Origin: Temperatibacter sp965603205
Lineage (GTDB): Bacteria > Pseudomonadota > Alphaproteobacteria > Sphingomonadales > Kordiimonadaceae
NCBI GenBank assembly: GCA_965603205.1
Contig: CBFDCC010000004.1
Coordinates: 1-64,000 of the forward strand
Length of the DNA stretch: 64,000 bases
Direction of reading: 5' to 3'
The notes below the pieces were generated by a model that was not told the DNA's origin, did no database searches, and saw nothing but the letters and a program-made list of their open reading frames with translations. Below, one piece after another: positions 17,066 through 25,197 of the stretch. The position numbers were made by a program, and so were the translations under genes. Position 1 is the first letter of the stretch. The number at the start of each line of letters is the position of its first letter.

Positions 17066-19129
17066 TTAACCCTCAATCTGGTTAAAGTCCGCAACCTTGT
17101 TAACAGCATCAGTGAAACTGGCGAGCAGTGCCAGACGGTTGGCGCGGACATCAGCGTCATCGGCATTAACCATCACGCCCTCAAAAAAGGCATCAATCGG
17201 CGCGCGCAAATTAGCAAGAACAGCCATCACACCAGCGTAATCCTCAGAGTCGTTTAAGATTTCAACTTCTTTTTCCATGGCTGCTAGCGCCTGATAAAGC
17301 GATTTTTCAGCATCCTCTACCAGCAAACCAGCTTGTGGCGCACCAATATCATCCTTAGATTTTTTGAGGATATTTGACGCGCGTTTATAGCCCGCCAGTA
17401 AATTAACGCCGTCGTCAGCGCCAATAAAGTCTTGCAGCGCCGCAACACGGTTTAATATATCTACCAGATCATCACCACCTAATGCAGATACGGCAGCAAT
17501 CAAATCATGACGCACGCCCTTTTCCTTCTGCTGAACTTTGAGACGGTCTGCGAAGAAGGCGAGCAGGTCATCTGTAACCTCACCAATATTTACTTTCTGA
17601 GAAAGATAAATAGAACGAGAATTATTAAAAATATCTCTTAACGGTATTCGTAGATCGTTCTCAGTAATTAAACGAATGATCCCAAGGGCTGCACGGCGTA
17701 GTGCGAAGGGGTCTTTTGACCCTGTGGGTTTTTGGTCGATACCAAAGAAACCAATCAGCGTATCTAGCTTTTCAGCCAGCGCAACGGCAACAGATACTGG
17801 TGCAGAGGGGCAAGCATCATTAGGGCCAGCAGGTGCGTAATGATCACGGATGGCATCGGCAACGGCTAGGGTTTCGCCCTGTTTCATCGCGTAGTAACGC
17901 CCCATGACACCTTGCAGGCTAGCAAATTCATTCACCATGTTTGATGTCAGATCAGCTTTAATCAGTTGAGCAGCGCGCTCGGCCTCTGCCTTGTCACAGC
18001 CATCAATATACTGCGCTAAATGGCCTGATAGCGCAGTGATGCGCTCAACACGGTCAGCAACAGTACCCAGATCAATATGAAATATAATATCCTTAAGCTT
18101 GTCTAGGTTATCATCTAGTTTGCCTTTTAAATCTTGTTCCCAGAAGAATTTAGCATCCGCCAGTCGCGCCGCGATAACACGTTGATTACCTGCCGCAACC
18201 GCTACGCCGCCGTCTGTCGCCTCTATATTGGAAACAGTGATAAAATTCGGCGCTAGCTTGCCTGTCTTTGGGTCACGCAGTACGAAATATTTCTGATCCT
18301 TTTTCATGGTTAGGATCAGCACTTCCTCTGGCACCTCAAGGAAACTTGGGTCAAACGAACCCAACAGCGGTACAGGCCATTCAACCAAACCAGCAACCTC
18401 AGCTAATAAGCCCTTGTCTTCTATCCACTCCAGCCCCTTTTCAGACGCGAGCTTTTGGATACCCTCTTCAATCACCGCCATACGGTCATCAACTGATACA
18501 ACAACCTTATGATCCTTTAGCTTGGCTTCATAATCGTCAAAATCTGTAACCGTGAACCACTCAGGTGACAAGAAACGGTGACCGAATGTTTTAGTATTGG
18601 CGGTTAGATGATCAACACTCACATCAACAGTTTCACCGTCTAAAATACATAGAATATTAGCAAGTGGACGTACCCATTTAAGATCACCAGCTCCCCAGCG
18701 CTGTGACTTAGGCCACGGGAAGTTGCGAATAGTTTTCTCTAATGCTTCTGCAATCACCTCAGTAGTTGAGCAACCCGACTTCTCAATAATGGCGTAATAG
18801 AAAGTACCTTTTTTCTCATCCCGCTCCACCAGATCAGCAACTTCAACACCAGCACCACGACAAAAACCCATCAGGGCTTGCTCTGGCGCGCCGACCTTAG
18901 GGCCGCGGCGTTCCTCGCTAATATCAGGTGTGCTAGCGGGTAATCCCTTAACCGATAATGTTAGACGACGTGGCCCCGCAAAAGCTGATACTTCACCGTA
19001 AGTTAGGCCAGCTTCTTTAAACTCAGCCTCCATCAGGCGCGCGAGATCACGCGCGGCGTCAGCCTGCATACGGGCTGGAATTTCTTCTGAGAAGAGTTCG
19101 ATTAATAAATCTTTTTTTGACTCTGACAT
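17066..19129 (-). CDS. glyS: glycine--tRNA ligase beta subunit
   Basis: The beta chain of the tetrameric alpha2beta2 glycyl-tRNA synthetase, which charges tRNA-Gly. The N-terminus LLIELFSEEIPARMQ, the internal GRRLTLSV-type segment (here GPRRLTLSVKGL) and the ADLTSNMVNEFASLQGVMGRYYA region are diagnostic. The start at 19129 overlaps the glyQ stop (TAATG) with GGAGAAG upstream, giving 687 residues. It forms a coupled operon with glyQ. Confidence 0.97.
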   Translation of the reverse strand: MSESKKDLLIELFSEEIPARMQADAARDLARLMEAEFKEAGLTYGEVSAFAGPRRLTLSVKGLPASTPDISEERRGPKVGAPEQALMGFCRGAGVEVADLVERDEKKGTFYYAIIEKSGCSTTEVIAEALEKTIRNFPWPKSQRWGAGDLKWVRPLANILCILDGETVDVSVDHLTANTKTFGHRFLSPEWFTVTDFDDYEAKLKDHKVVVSVDDRMAVIEEGIQKLASEKGLEWIEDKGLLAEVAGLVEWPVPLLGSFDPSFLEVPEEVLILTMKKDQKYFVLRDPKTGKLAPNFITVSNIEATDGGVAVAAGNQRVIAARLADAKFFWEQDLKGKLDDNLDKLKDIIFHIDLGTVADRVERITALSGHLAQYIDGCDKAEAERAAQLIKADLTSNMVNEFASLQGVMGRYYAMKQGETLAVADAIRDHYAPAGPNDACPSAPVSVAVALAEKLDTLIGFFGIDQKPTGSKDPFALRRAALGIIRLITENDLRIPLRDIFNNSRSIYLSQKVNIGEVTDDLLAFFADRLKVQQKEKGVRHDLIAAVSALGGDDLVDILNRVAALQDFIGADDGVNLLAGYKRASNILKKSKDDIGAPQAGLLVEDAEKSLYQALAAMEKEVEILNDSEDYAGVMAVLANLRAPIDAFFEGVMVNADDADVRANRLALLASFTDAVNKVADFNQIEG

Positions 19130-20016
19130 TATTCTTCTCCCCATCCATTTTTACTAAGATAGGCAGCACAGCAACCCTTAGCCAGATCGCGAACACGACC
19201 AATATAGGCCTGTCGCTCCGTCACCGAAATCACGCCGCGCGCGTCTAGTAGATTAAAGAAATGCGACGCCTTAATACATTGCTCGTAAGCTGGAAGCGGC
19301 AACTCTTTTTCAATCAGCATGGTGCATTCCGCTTGGGCATTTTTAAAATCTTCAAACAGCTTATCGGTATTAGCATGCTCAAAGTTATATGCCGATTGCT
19401 GTTTCTCATTATCAAGATACACATCGCCGTAGGTAACTTTACCCTCGCCCTCAACGCCGTTGAAATCAAGATCGTAAACATTGTCCACACCCTGCACAAA
19501 CATCGCAAGACGTTCTAAACCGTAGGTTAGCTCACCCGGTATTGGGCGACATTCAAAGCCACCAACCTGTTGGAAATATGTGAACTGGCTGACTTCCATG
19601 CCATCACACCAAACTTCCCAACCAAGACCCCAAGCGCCAAGCGTTGGGCTTTCCCAATCATCCTCGACAAAGCGAATATCATGCAGGGCCGTATCAATAC
19701 CAATAGCCTTAAGACTACCAAGATACAGCTCTTGAATATTTTCAGGGCTAGGTTTTAGAATTACCTGAAACTGATAATAATGCTGAAGACGCATAGGGTT
19801 TTCGCCGTAGCGGCCATCGGTAGGACGGCGACAAGGCTGCACATAAGCAGCGTTCCAGCTGTCAGGACCAAGCGCCTTTAGCGTGGTCGCAGGGTGGAAT
19901 GTACCCGCGCCCATTTCCATATCATATGGCTGTAAAATTACACAGCCCTGATCCGCCCAGTAATTCTGAAGCGTTAGGAGCATTTTCTGAAATGAAAGTG
20001 GCTTGTTATCAGGCAT
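19129..20016 (-). CDS. glyQ: glycine--tRNA ligase alpha subunit
   Basis: The catalytic alpha chain of bacterial glycyl-tRNA synthetase. Recognised by SFQKMLLTLQNYWADQGC at the N-terminus, the class II motif-like EMGAGTFHPATTLKALGP, and PCRRPTDGRYGENPMRLQHYYQFQV. It has 295 residues, normal for the family. It is first in the glyQ-glyS operon. Confidence 0.98.
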   Translation of the reverse strand: MPDNKPLSFQKMLLTLQNYWADQGCVILQPYDMEMGAGTFHPATTLKALGPDSWNAAYVQPCRRPTDGRYGENPMRLQHYYQFQVILKPSPENIQELYLGSLKAIGIDTALHDIRFVEDDWESPTLGAWGLGWEVWCDGMEVSQFTYFQQVGGFECRPIPGELTYGLERLAMFVQGVDNVYDLDFNGVEGEGKVTYGDVYLDNEKQQSAYNFEHANTDKLFEDFKNAQAECTMLIEKELPLPAYEQCIKASHFFNLLDARGVISVTERQAYIGRVRDLAKGCCAAYLSKNGWGEE

Positions 20017-20108
20017 TATAAACTCTTATTTTTTAAAGTGATAAATATCGCCGCAACCTAGCCGCACAAGGGGGTTTGGTCAAGCGTAGATACAGAGGAA
20101 TAAAGCAC

Positions 20109-20849
20109 TTAAGCCGTAATAATAATAGGTGCGCCATCTGTAATGACAAATGTATGCTCAAACTGTGCGCCCATACCACCCATTTCTAGCCGTAGCGTCC
20201 AACCATCTAAGTCCTCGATATAGCTGTTACTATGGGTGGCAAGAAAAGGCTCAATAGTAAGCACTTGGCCTTTTTTAAATTTCTCATTTAAATTGTGATA
20301 AAATACATTAGGGATTGTTGGGTCTTCGTGGATCCCACGACCAACGCCATGCCCCGATAGACCTGAAATGATCTTATAACCACCTTTTTCGGCGATACTC
20401 TCGACCGTTTTACCTACTATATTAATAGGCTGGCCTGCATGACATGCCATCATCGCAATATTTTGTGCCTTATGGGTATATTCCAGCAACTTTTTCTGAC
20501 CAAAATTTCCTTGGCCTATCACTGCACTTGCGCCCGTGTCCGCAAAATACCCACCCTTTTCAGCAGAAACATCAATATTGATCAGCTGACCTTCAACAAG
20601 AGGGGTGTCATTTGGAATACCGTGCGCGATAGCGTCACCAACAGAAATACAGGTCTCGCCAGGAAAATTATAGGCAACAATCGGCGCAGAACGAGCGCCG
20701 TGCATGGCAAAATGTTTTCTGGCTATATCATCAAGCTCTAACGGGGTAATGCCGGGCCTAACTGCCTCATGCATCGCGTGCAAAGTATCACGACAGATAA
20801 TACCTATCTCCTGCAACTTCACCAGATCATCATCATTTTCAATAACCAT
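20109..20849 (-). CDS. map: methionine aminopeptidase, type I
   Basis: Removes the initiator methionine from nascent proteins using a dimetal centre. The family pattern is intact: AHGIPNDTPL, the metal ligands in DVSAEKGGYFADTGAS, the His in SGHGVGRGIHEDP, the Glu in TIEPFL, and a final Glu near FEHTFVITD. It has 246 residues. It lies 8 bases after the chorismate mutase-type gene, probably in one operon. Other map copies may exist outside the window. Confidence 0.96.
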   Translation of the reverse strand: MVIENDDDLVKLQEIGIICRDTLHAMHEAVRPGITPLELDDIARKHFAMHGARSAPIVAYNFPGETCISVGDAIAHGIPNDTPLVEGQLINIDVSAEKGGYFADTGASAVIGQGNFGQKKLLEYTHKAQNIAMMACHAGQPINIVGKTVESIAEKGGYKIISGLSGHGVGRGIHEDPTIPNVFYHNLNEKFKKGQVLTIEPFLATHSNSYIEDLDGWTLRLEMGGMGAQFEHTFVITDGAPIIITA

Positions 20850-20857
20850 ATTTAGGC

Positions 20858-21163
20858 TTATACTTCCTTGCCTTCACGAATTTTCTCGTGGTGGCGAATA
20901 ACTTCATCAATGATGAAATTTAAAAACTTTTCGCTGAACTCTGGATCCAGATTAGCACTGTCTGCTAAACTACGTAGACGCTCTATTTGTTTTTCCTCAC
21001 GCATAGGATCAGCAGGCGGCAGCTCGTTTTTTTTCTTATAGAACCCCACTCTTTTGGTGATTTTAAACCGCTCAGCCAACATAAAGACGAGTGAAGCATC
21101 AATATTATCGATGCTCTCGCGATATTCTTTTAGCTTATTCTTAATTTTTTCATCTTTTGACAT
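20858..21163 (-). CDS. chorismate mutase, AroQ class
   Basis: A 101-residue all-helical AroQ-type protein; such enzymes convert chorismate to prephenate for Phe and Tyr synthesis. The pattern YRESIDNIDASLVFMLAERF, then KRVGFYKKK and DPMREEKQIERL, keeps the spaced Arg, Arg and Lys/Glu residues of the active site. It is a stand-alone mutase. It is paired with map downstream; a 12-bp palindrome lies upstream. Confidence 0.87.
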   Translation of the reverse strand: MSKDEKIKNKLKEYRESIDNIDASLVFMLAERFKITKRVGFYKKKNELPPADPMREEKQIERLRSLADSANLDPEFSEKFLNFIIDEVIRHHEKIREGKEV

Positions 21164-21206
21164 ACAGCTTACCCTACATCCATCGATATACTACTCAAAC
21201 ATTATT

Positions 21207-21218
21207 CTTATGCATAAG
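21207..21218. promoter_or_regulatory. 12-bp perfect palindrome upstream of the chorismate mutase gene
   Basis: CTTATGCATAAG lies 44 bases upstream of the start codon of the mutase-map operon, within the promoter-sized gap after the S49 peptidase gene. It may be an operator; it could also be chance in AT-rich DNA. Confidence 0.3.
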
Positions 21219-21242
21219 TAATCACCCATTAAAAATCAAATG

Positions 21243-22109
21243 TTAAAGACCAAAACGATTCCAAATAAACCGCTCTTCAATGGTTGATAAGGCTGATTTT
21301 GTTATATCCCCAGCAATATTTGTATTGCTCTGGCTACCCAATGATAACAGTTTAGAAAGCTTAGGTTTCTTCTCTTCAAATAATTTTAACTTCACTTTTG
21401 TGCCAAAACGTTCCCGCAACACCGTGCGCATATCGCCGATATCATCGATCAAGCCTAATTTAATTGCTTCTTTACCCGTAAAGACATCACCAGAGAATAT
21501 TTTACCTCTAGGGCTCTTTAATCTTTTGCCGCGACGATCACGCACAATAGACTTAAAATATTCATGCACTTCTTTTTGAATTTCTTTGATCCGCTCTATA
21601 TCTTTATCATTTTCTTTTGAAAAAGGATCGAGCATTGCCTTGCTTTCACCAGCTGTATAAAGGCGGCGTTCCACACCGTATTTCTCCATGAGCTTTGGAA
21701 AACCAAACCCAGCCGATATCACGCCGATACTGCCAACAATAGACACTTCATGAGCAAATATTTCATCCGCTGCCAGCGACAGCATATAGCCGCCACTTGC
21801 CGCCACATCCTCTGCAAAAGCCAATACAGGAATATCTTTTTCAGATGCCATCTGCCTGATGCGGTCCATAATAAGACCGCTTTGCACGGGAGAACCACCG
21901 GGTGAGTTAATTTGCAGGGCGACAGCCGCAATGCCGGGCGTTTTAAACGCCTTACTAATGTGACCAGCATAGGCGTTCATGTTAATAGCATTTTTCATGG
22001 GGCCATCAGCACCAATAACGCCCTGAAAGCGCAAAACTGCAACAGTAGGCGATGGTTTGCCAAATAATTTAGAGCGAACAGTAAACCAGATTTTTCCAAG
22101 GGAACTCAT
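21243..22109 (-). CDS. S49 family signal peptide peptidase (SppA/SohB-like)
   Basis: A short SppA-type serine protease of 288 residues; the family degrades leftover signal peptides in the membrane. It has LQINSPGGSPVQSG, the nucleophile region AFAEDVAASGGYMLSLAAD, SIVGSIGVI, and a general-base Lys in TAGESKAMLDPF. The Ser/Lys dyad layout fits the single-domain bacterial form. There is only weak N-terminal hydrophobicity (residues 1-25), so the membrane anchoring is unclear. Confidence 0.9.
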   Translation of the reverse strand: MSSLGKIWFTVRSKLFGKPSPTVAVLRFQGVIGADGPMKNAINMNAYAGHISKAFKTPGIAAVALQINSPGGSPVQSGLIMDRIRQMASEKDIPVLAFAEDVAASGGYMLSLAADEIFAHEVSIVGSIGVISAGFGFPKLMEKYGVERRLYTAGESKAMLDPFSKENDKDIERIKEIQKEVHEYFKSIVRDRRGKRLKSPRGKIFSGDVFTGKEAIKLGLIDDIGDMRTVLRERFGTKVKLKLFEEKKPKLSKLLSLGSQSNTNIAGDITKSALSTIEERFIWNRFGL

Positions 22110-22148
22110 ATAATATCATCTCTTATTAAGTTAGGATGGTGACACCAT

Positions 22149-22928
22149 CTAGCCCATTCTTAAGGCTTTGCCGTGTCGTAAAATTTCTTCGGCCTCTTTG
22201 GTATATCTTTCCTCAGCCCCATGCAAGGACAACCCCGGTAAAATCGACATAGCACCGTTTATTGCCTTGCGTCCTTGAATAATCACCCGCTTTGCCGCTA
22301 CGCCGTCACGGGGCCAAAAAGGCATTAATTTTAGCTCGCCAACGCGTCTGTGTAGACGCGCAATAACTTCATCAGCCCGGTCAGCACGGTAAACAATGCT
22401 AATTGTCCCCTTTGGCTTGACCATATCGATGCAAAAATTAACCCAATCTTTTAAATTAGCTGAACTATCCATATGGGCAAGGCCTTTGCCCTCTTCTGGT
22501 GGTCTGATGGCTTTACCATTGGCAAGATACGGCGGATTGACCATCACATGATCAAATGTCCCAACATCAAGCCAATCAGGTCGGGTTGTGACGCAGCCCT
22601 GTCTGACATTAACAAAATTTTGCTGGCCATTAAGCTCGATGTTACGCAGCGCCAAATCAACCATAGCGTCTTGCATTTCAATACCTGTCACATGAACACC
22701 CGGCACACGTTCAGCTAGGCATAAGGCAGCACCGCCAGAGCCAGGCCCAGGTTCTAAAACTTTATCACCAGCTTTAGCGGGAATGCTAGCTGCCAGCAAT
22801 ACAGTATCCATACTGACACGGTAGCCATTTTTAGGCTGGACGAGCTTAACTGCTCCCCCTAAAAAATCATCTACAGTGACGTCATCGTCTTTTAATTCTG
22901 CTTCAGCTAAGTCTGTAACAACCACCAT
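22149..22928 (-). CDS. tRNA1(Val) adenine N6-methyltransferase-like protein
   Basis: A SAM-dependent N6-adenine methyltransferase of the TrmN6/YfiC type. It has the N-terminal DDFLGGAVKLVQPKNGYRVS segment with the family's YR(v/f)S..t motif, SAM motif I VLEPGPGSGGAALCLA, and the catalytic NPPY tetrapeptide. The start is taken as ATG at 22928 with AAGGT upstream; an in-frame TTG lies at 22937. It is divergent from the polyprenyl synthase gene. Confidence 0.86.
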   Translation of the reverse strand: MVVVTDLAEAELKDDDVTVDDFLGGAVKLVQPKNGYRVSMDTVLLAASIPAKAGDKVLEPGPGSGGAALCLAERVPGVHVTGIEMQDAMVDLALRNIELNGQQNFVNVRQGCVTTRPDWLDVGTFDHVMVNPPYLANGKAIRPPEEGKGLAHMDSSANLKDWVNFCIDMVKPKGTISIVYRADRADEVIARLHRRVGELKLMPFWPRDGVAAKRVIIQGRKAINGAMSILPGLSLHGAEERYTKEAEEILRHGKALRMG

Positions 22929-23121
22929 CAAGACCAACCTTAATTTATAATAAAACCAGTTATTTATAATACCCTAGGCTAAACACACAAAAAGGGGAAG
23001 CTGAAACGGACACCTAAATATTTAAGTGGGAGCAAGTGAAGGCGCTCGAATCATAGTTATATGCTTGCCAGCACCTAAATCTGCGCTTATTGTGCGGCAA
23101 AACAAACAAGGGTCAAGTGTC

Positions 23122-24147
23122 ATGTCAAGTAATGTAGTACCAATAGAACCAGCTAAAACTAAAAGCTCAAAGAGCGCCATAGAGATTCTTCAGGCACTGG
23201 TGAGTGAAGATATGACAGCGGTTAATGAGACAATCATCAAACGCATGAAAAGCCCTGTAGCGCTTATTCCACAACTTGCTGGCCATCTTATTTCATCGGG
23301 TGGTAAACGGTTGCGTCCTTTGTTAACCTTGGCCTCGGCTGAGATGGTGGGCTACAAGGGCAAACGACATATTGAACTGGCTGCCATCGTAGAATTTATC
23401 CACACGGCCACCCTGCTACATGATGATGTGGTGGATGAAAGCGATATGCGCCGCGGCCAAGACACAGCTAATAACATCTGGGGTAATAAACCCAGTGTCC
23501 TTGTCGGGGATTTTTTATTCAGCCGCTCTTTTCAATTAATGGTCGAAGATGGCTCCTTACAAGTCCTTAAAATCCTATCGTCTGCCTCGGCAATCATTGC
23601 AGAGGGTGAGGTACTACAATTAGCCGTAACGGGCGACATCAACACAAGCGAAGAAACATATCTGGAAATCATTCAGGCAAAAACAGCTGCCTTATTTGCC
23701 GCAGCTTGTGAAGTATCTGGCGTTATAGCCGAACAAGGTGCAAAGGCCGAGGAAGCATTGCGCAACTACGGCAATTATCTTGGCATCGCCTTTCAACTGG
23801 TTGATGACGCGCTAGATTATAGCGCCAAACAAGAAGCCATGGGCAAAGCCGTGGGTGATGATTTCCGCGAGGGCAAAATTACCCTCCCGATTTTACTCGC
23901 CCACCGTCGAGGTTCTGAAGAAGAACAAAGCTTTTGGATCCGCACTATCGAGGCACTAGAACAAAAAGATGGTGACCTTGAACATGCCCTAAGTTTAATT
24001 ACCAAACATGGAACATTGGACGATACATTAGATCGAGCACGCCATTACGGCGCAAAAGCCAAAGATGCCCTCGCCATCTTCCCTGATAATGATGCCAGAA
24101 AAGCGCTTATGGGCATCGTTGATTTCTGTATTGAGCGTGGATATTAA
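23122..24147 (+). CDS. ispB: polyprenyl (octaprenyl/decaprenyl-type) diphosphate synthase
   Basis: A long-chain trans-prenyltransferase that makes the ubiquinone side chain. Both aspartate-rich motifs are present: LLHDDVVDESDMRRG (first DDxxD) and FQLVDDALDY (second), plus GGKRLRPLL. The start at 23122 (MSSNVVP) gives 341 residues; an in-frame start at 23026 would add an atypical 32-residue leader. The chain length made cannot be read reliably from sequence. It is divergent from the TrmN6-like gene, with a shared promoter region. Confidence 0.92.
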   Translation: MSSNVVPIEPAKTKSSKSAIEILQALVSEDMTAVNETIIKRMKSPVALIPQLAGHLISSGGKRLRPLLTLASAEMVGYKGKRHIELAAIVEFIHTATLLHDDVVDESDMRRGQDTANNIWGNKPSVLVGDFLFSRSFQLMVEDGSLQVLKILSSASAIIAEGEVLQLAVTGDINTSEETYLEIIQAKTAALFAAACEVSGVIAEQGAKAEEALRNYGNYLGIAFQLVDDALDYSAKQEAMGKAVGDDFREGKITLPILLAHRRGSEEEQSFWIRTIEALEQKDGDLEHALSLITKHGTLDDTLDRARHYGAKAKDALAIFPDNDARKALMGIVDFCIERGY

Positions 24148-24248
24148 CAGTTCAATTAATGCAGGCATAAATGCTCGCCAAAGATTATTCTAGGTATCCA
24201 AAATTTCTAAATTTTGTATTATAATAAACATTAGCATTAGTAAGTTTA

Positions 24249-24779
24249 ATGGATATTATGACCGTAATTTGGAAAATCATTGTAACTCTCATATTCAGCG
24301 TCCCTAGCATCGCTACGGATCAAATATCTCGATATGAATATTCTGGAGGTGGCTTTGCTACTATTAATTGGAGCAATGGGACCATTACAGCCACGGGCAA
24401 AGGTACGGTTAACCCATCAGGTAATATAGAATCCATGCGCCAACAAGCTCTTAATAGCGCCCAAACAACAGCCCACCTGAATCTAGAAAAAGCCCTATCT
24501 TTATTAATTGATGACTCATACCTTCACAACAAAGATGATATTAATTTCACCCTAAAAAATATGGCGAATTCAGCCTATACACATTCTGAACAAGTTGTTT
24601 GGTACAACATGGAAAATGCCGGCAAAATTCCCGAGGCCACCATCACCATAAGATTATGCCTGTTTAAAAAGCATCCATCCTGTAACAACTATGTATCAAA
24701 AGATGAAAAATTATATAAAGGTTTATTAATATTAGATAATTTAGTTAAAAATATTCCTTTAAAAAACGACCCAAACTGA
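24249..24779 (+). CDS. secreted protein of unknown function, LPP20-like
   Basis: 176 residues with an N-terminal hydrophobic segment (about 5-22) that probably acts as a signal peptide. The body has ATGKGTVNPSG, then a helix with regular Ala spacing (MRQQALNSAQTTAHLNLEKAL). This loosely recalls the LPP20/FlgP lipoprotein domain, but there is no lipobox Cys. A Cys pair (CLFKKHPSC) lies near the C-terminus. The gene is AT-rich and stands alone. No function is assigned. Confidence 0.55.
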   Translation: MDIMTVIWKIIVTLIFSVPSIATDQISRYEYSGGGFATINWSNGTITATGKGTVNPSGNIESMRQQALNSAQTTAHLNLEKALSLLIDDSYLHNKDDINFTLKNMANSAYTHSEQVVWYNMENAGKIPEATITIRLCLFKKHPSCNNYVSKDEKLYKGLLILDNLVKNIPLKNDPN

Positions 24780-24788
24780 AGCAACTTT

Positions 24789-24830
24789 AAATGTCAAAAT
24801 GATCTAAAATTGTATTAATATGGGACATTT
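24789..24830. promoter_or_regulatory. inverted repeat upstream of the sigma-54 promoter
   Basis: AAATGTC and GACATTT arms are separated by 28 bases, about 70-110 bases upstream of the -24/-12 promoter at 24898. Enhancer sites for sigma-54 activators usually lie at this distance. The long spacing between half-sites makes this tentative. Confidence 0.3.
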
Positions 24831-24897
24831 AGTGAAGTGAAATTCTAGGGAACATTGAAAACTCTAACGTTTCTGCATATTAAAAATACAAATGTTA

Positions 24898-24914
24898 TTG
24901 GCACAGGCATTGCT
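24898..24914 (+). promoter_or_regulatory. sigma-54 (-24/-12) promoter
   Basis: TTGGCAC, five bases, TTGCT: a full match to the sigma-54 consensus TGGCAC-N5-TTGCW with the required GG and GC dinucleotides 12 bases apart. It lies in an intergenic gap and predicts transcription starting near 24925. No ORF follows directly; a structured segment and a terminator do. Confidence 0.75.
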
Positions 24915-24924
24915 ACTATAGAGG

Positions 24925-25087
24925 CATGGACGATGATTAGAGATCACACCATGGGGGTGAGTGCTCTGAATTGAACATACCAAACTTATTTCCAGCTGCC
25001 ACTGCGAATTAAGTTTATTCCGATAGAGAGATTGGTTAGCGCATCCCTGCTCAAAGCTTTGCCTGACCAGTCTCTCTTTTTATTTTT
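24925..25087 (+). ncRNA. candidate sigma-54-dependent small RNA
   Basis: A segment of about 160 bases from the predicted start to a terminator. Hairpin 1 is at 24939-24967 (AGAG/CTCT with CAC/GTG and ACC/GGT inner pairs). Hairpin 2 is at 24982-25016 (AAACTTA/TAAGTTT). Hairpin 3 at 25026-25076 is an 11-bp stem with one G-T pair, followed by a T-tract. I find no ORF of useful length, and no match to 6S, SRP or tmRNA cores. The function is unknown; trans-acting regulation is an inference. Confidence 0.6.
25026..25087 (+). terminator. intrinsic terminator of the candidate small RNA
   Basis: GAGAGATTGGT pairs with ACCAGTCTCTC (one G-T), with a 29-base loop, followed by TTTTTATTTTT. It ends 110 bases before the MBL gene. 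Confidence 0.8.
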
Positions 25088-25160
25088 GGCTCTCTTTATA
25101 TTTTTCAAGACAATCAAATAAGATGATTTCATATTCTTATGGAATTATAGTAATGCACGT

Positions 25161-25185
25161 CCTATCCTAGATAAAACTAGATAGG
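25161..25185 (+). promoter_or_regulatory. hairpin overlapping the MBL gene ribosome-binding site
   Basis: CCTATCCTAG, an ATAAAA loop and CTAGATAGG form a stem with one bulged C. Its 3' arm covers AGGG, the likely ribosome-binding site of the gene at 25198. It may be a translational switch or an operator. Confidence 0.4.
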
Positions 25186-25197
25186 GCAAAAGACTAT

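Noticed and set aside
24925..25087. 6S, SRP or tmRNA identity for the structured segment
   Set aside because: The segment lacks the SRP GGAAGGAAGCA-type loop, the long 6S duplex with central bubble, and a tmRNA tRNA-like end.
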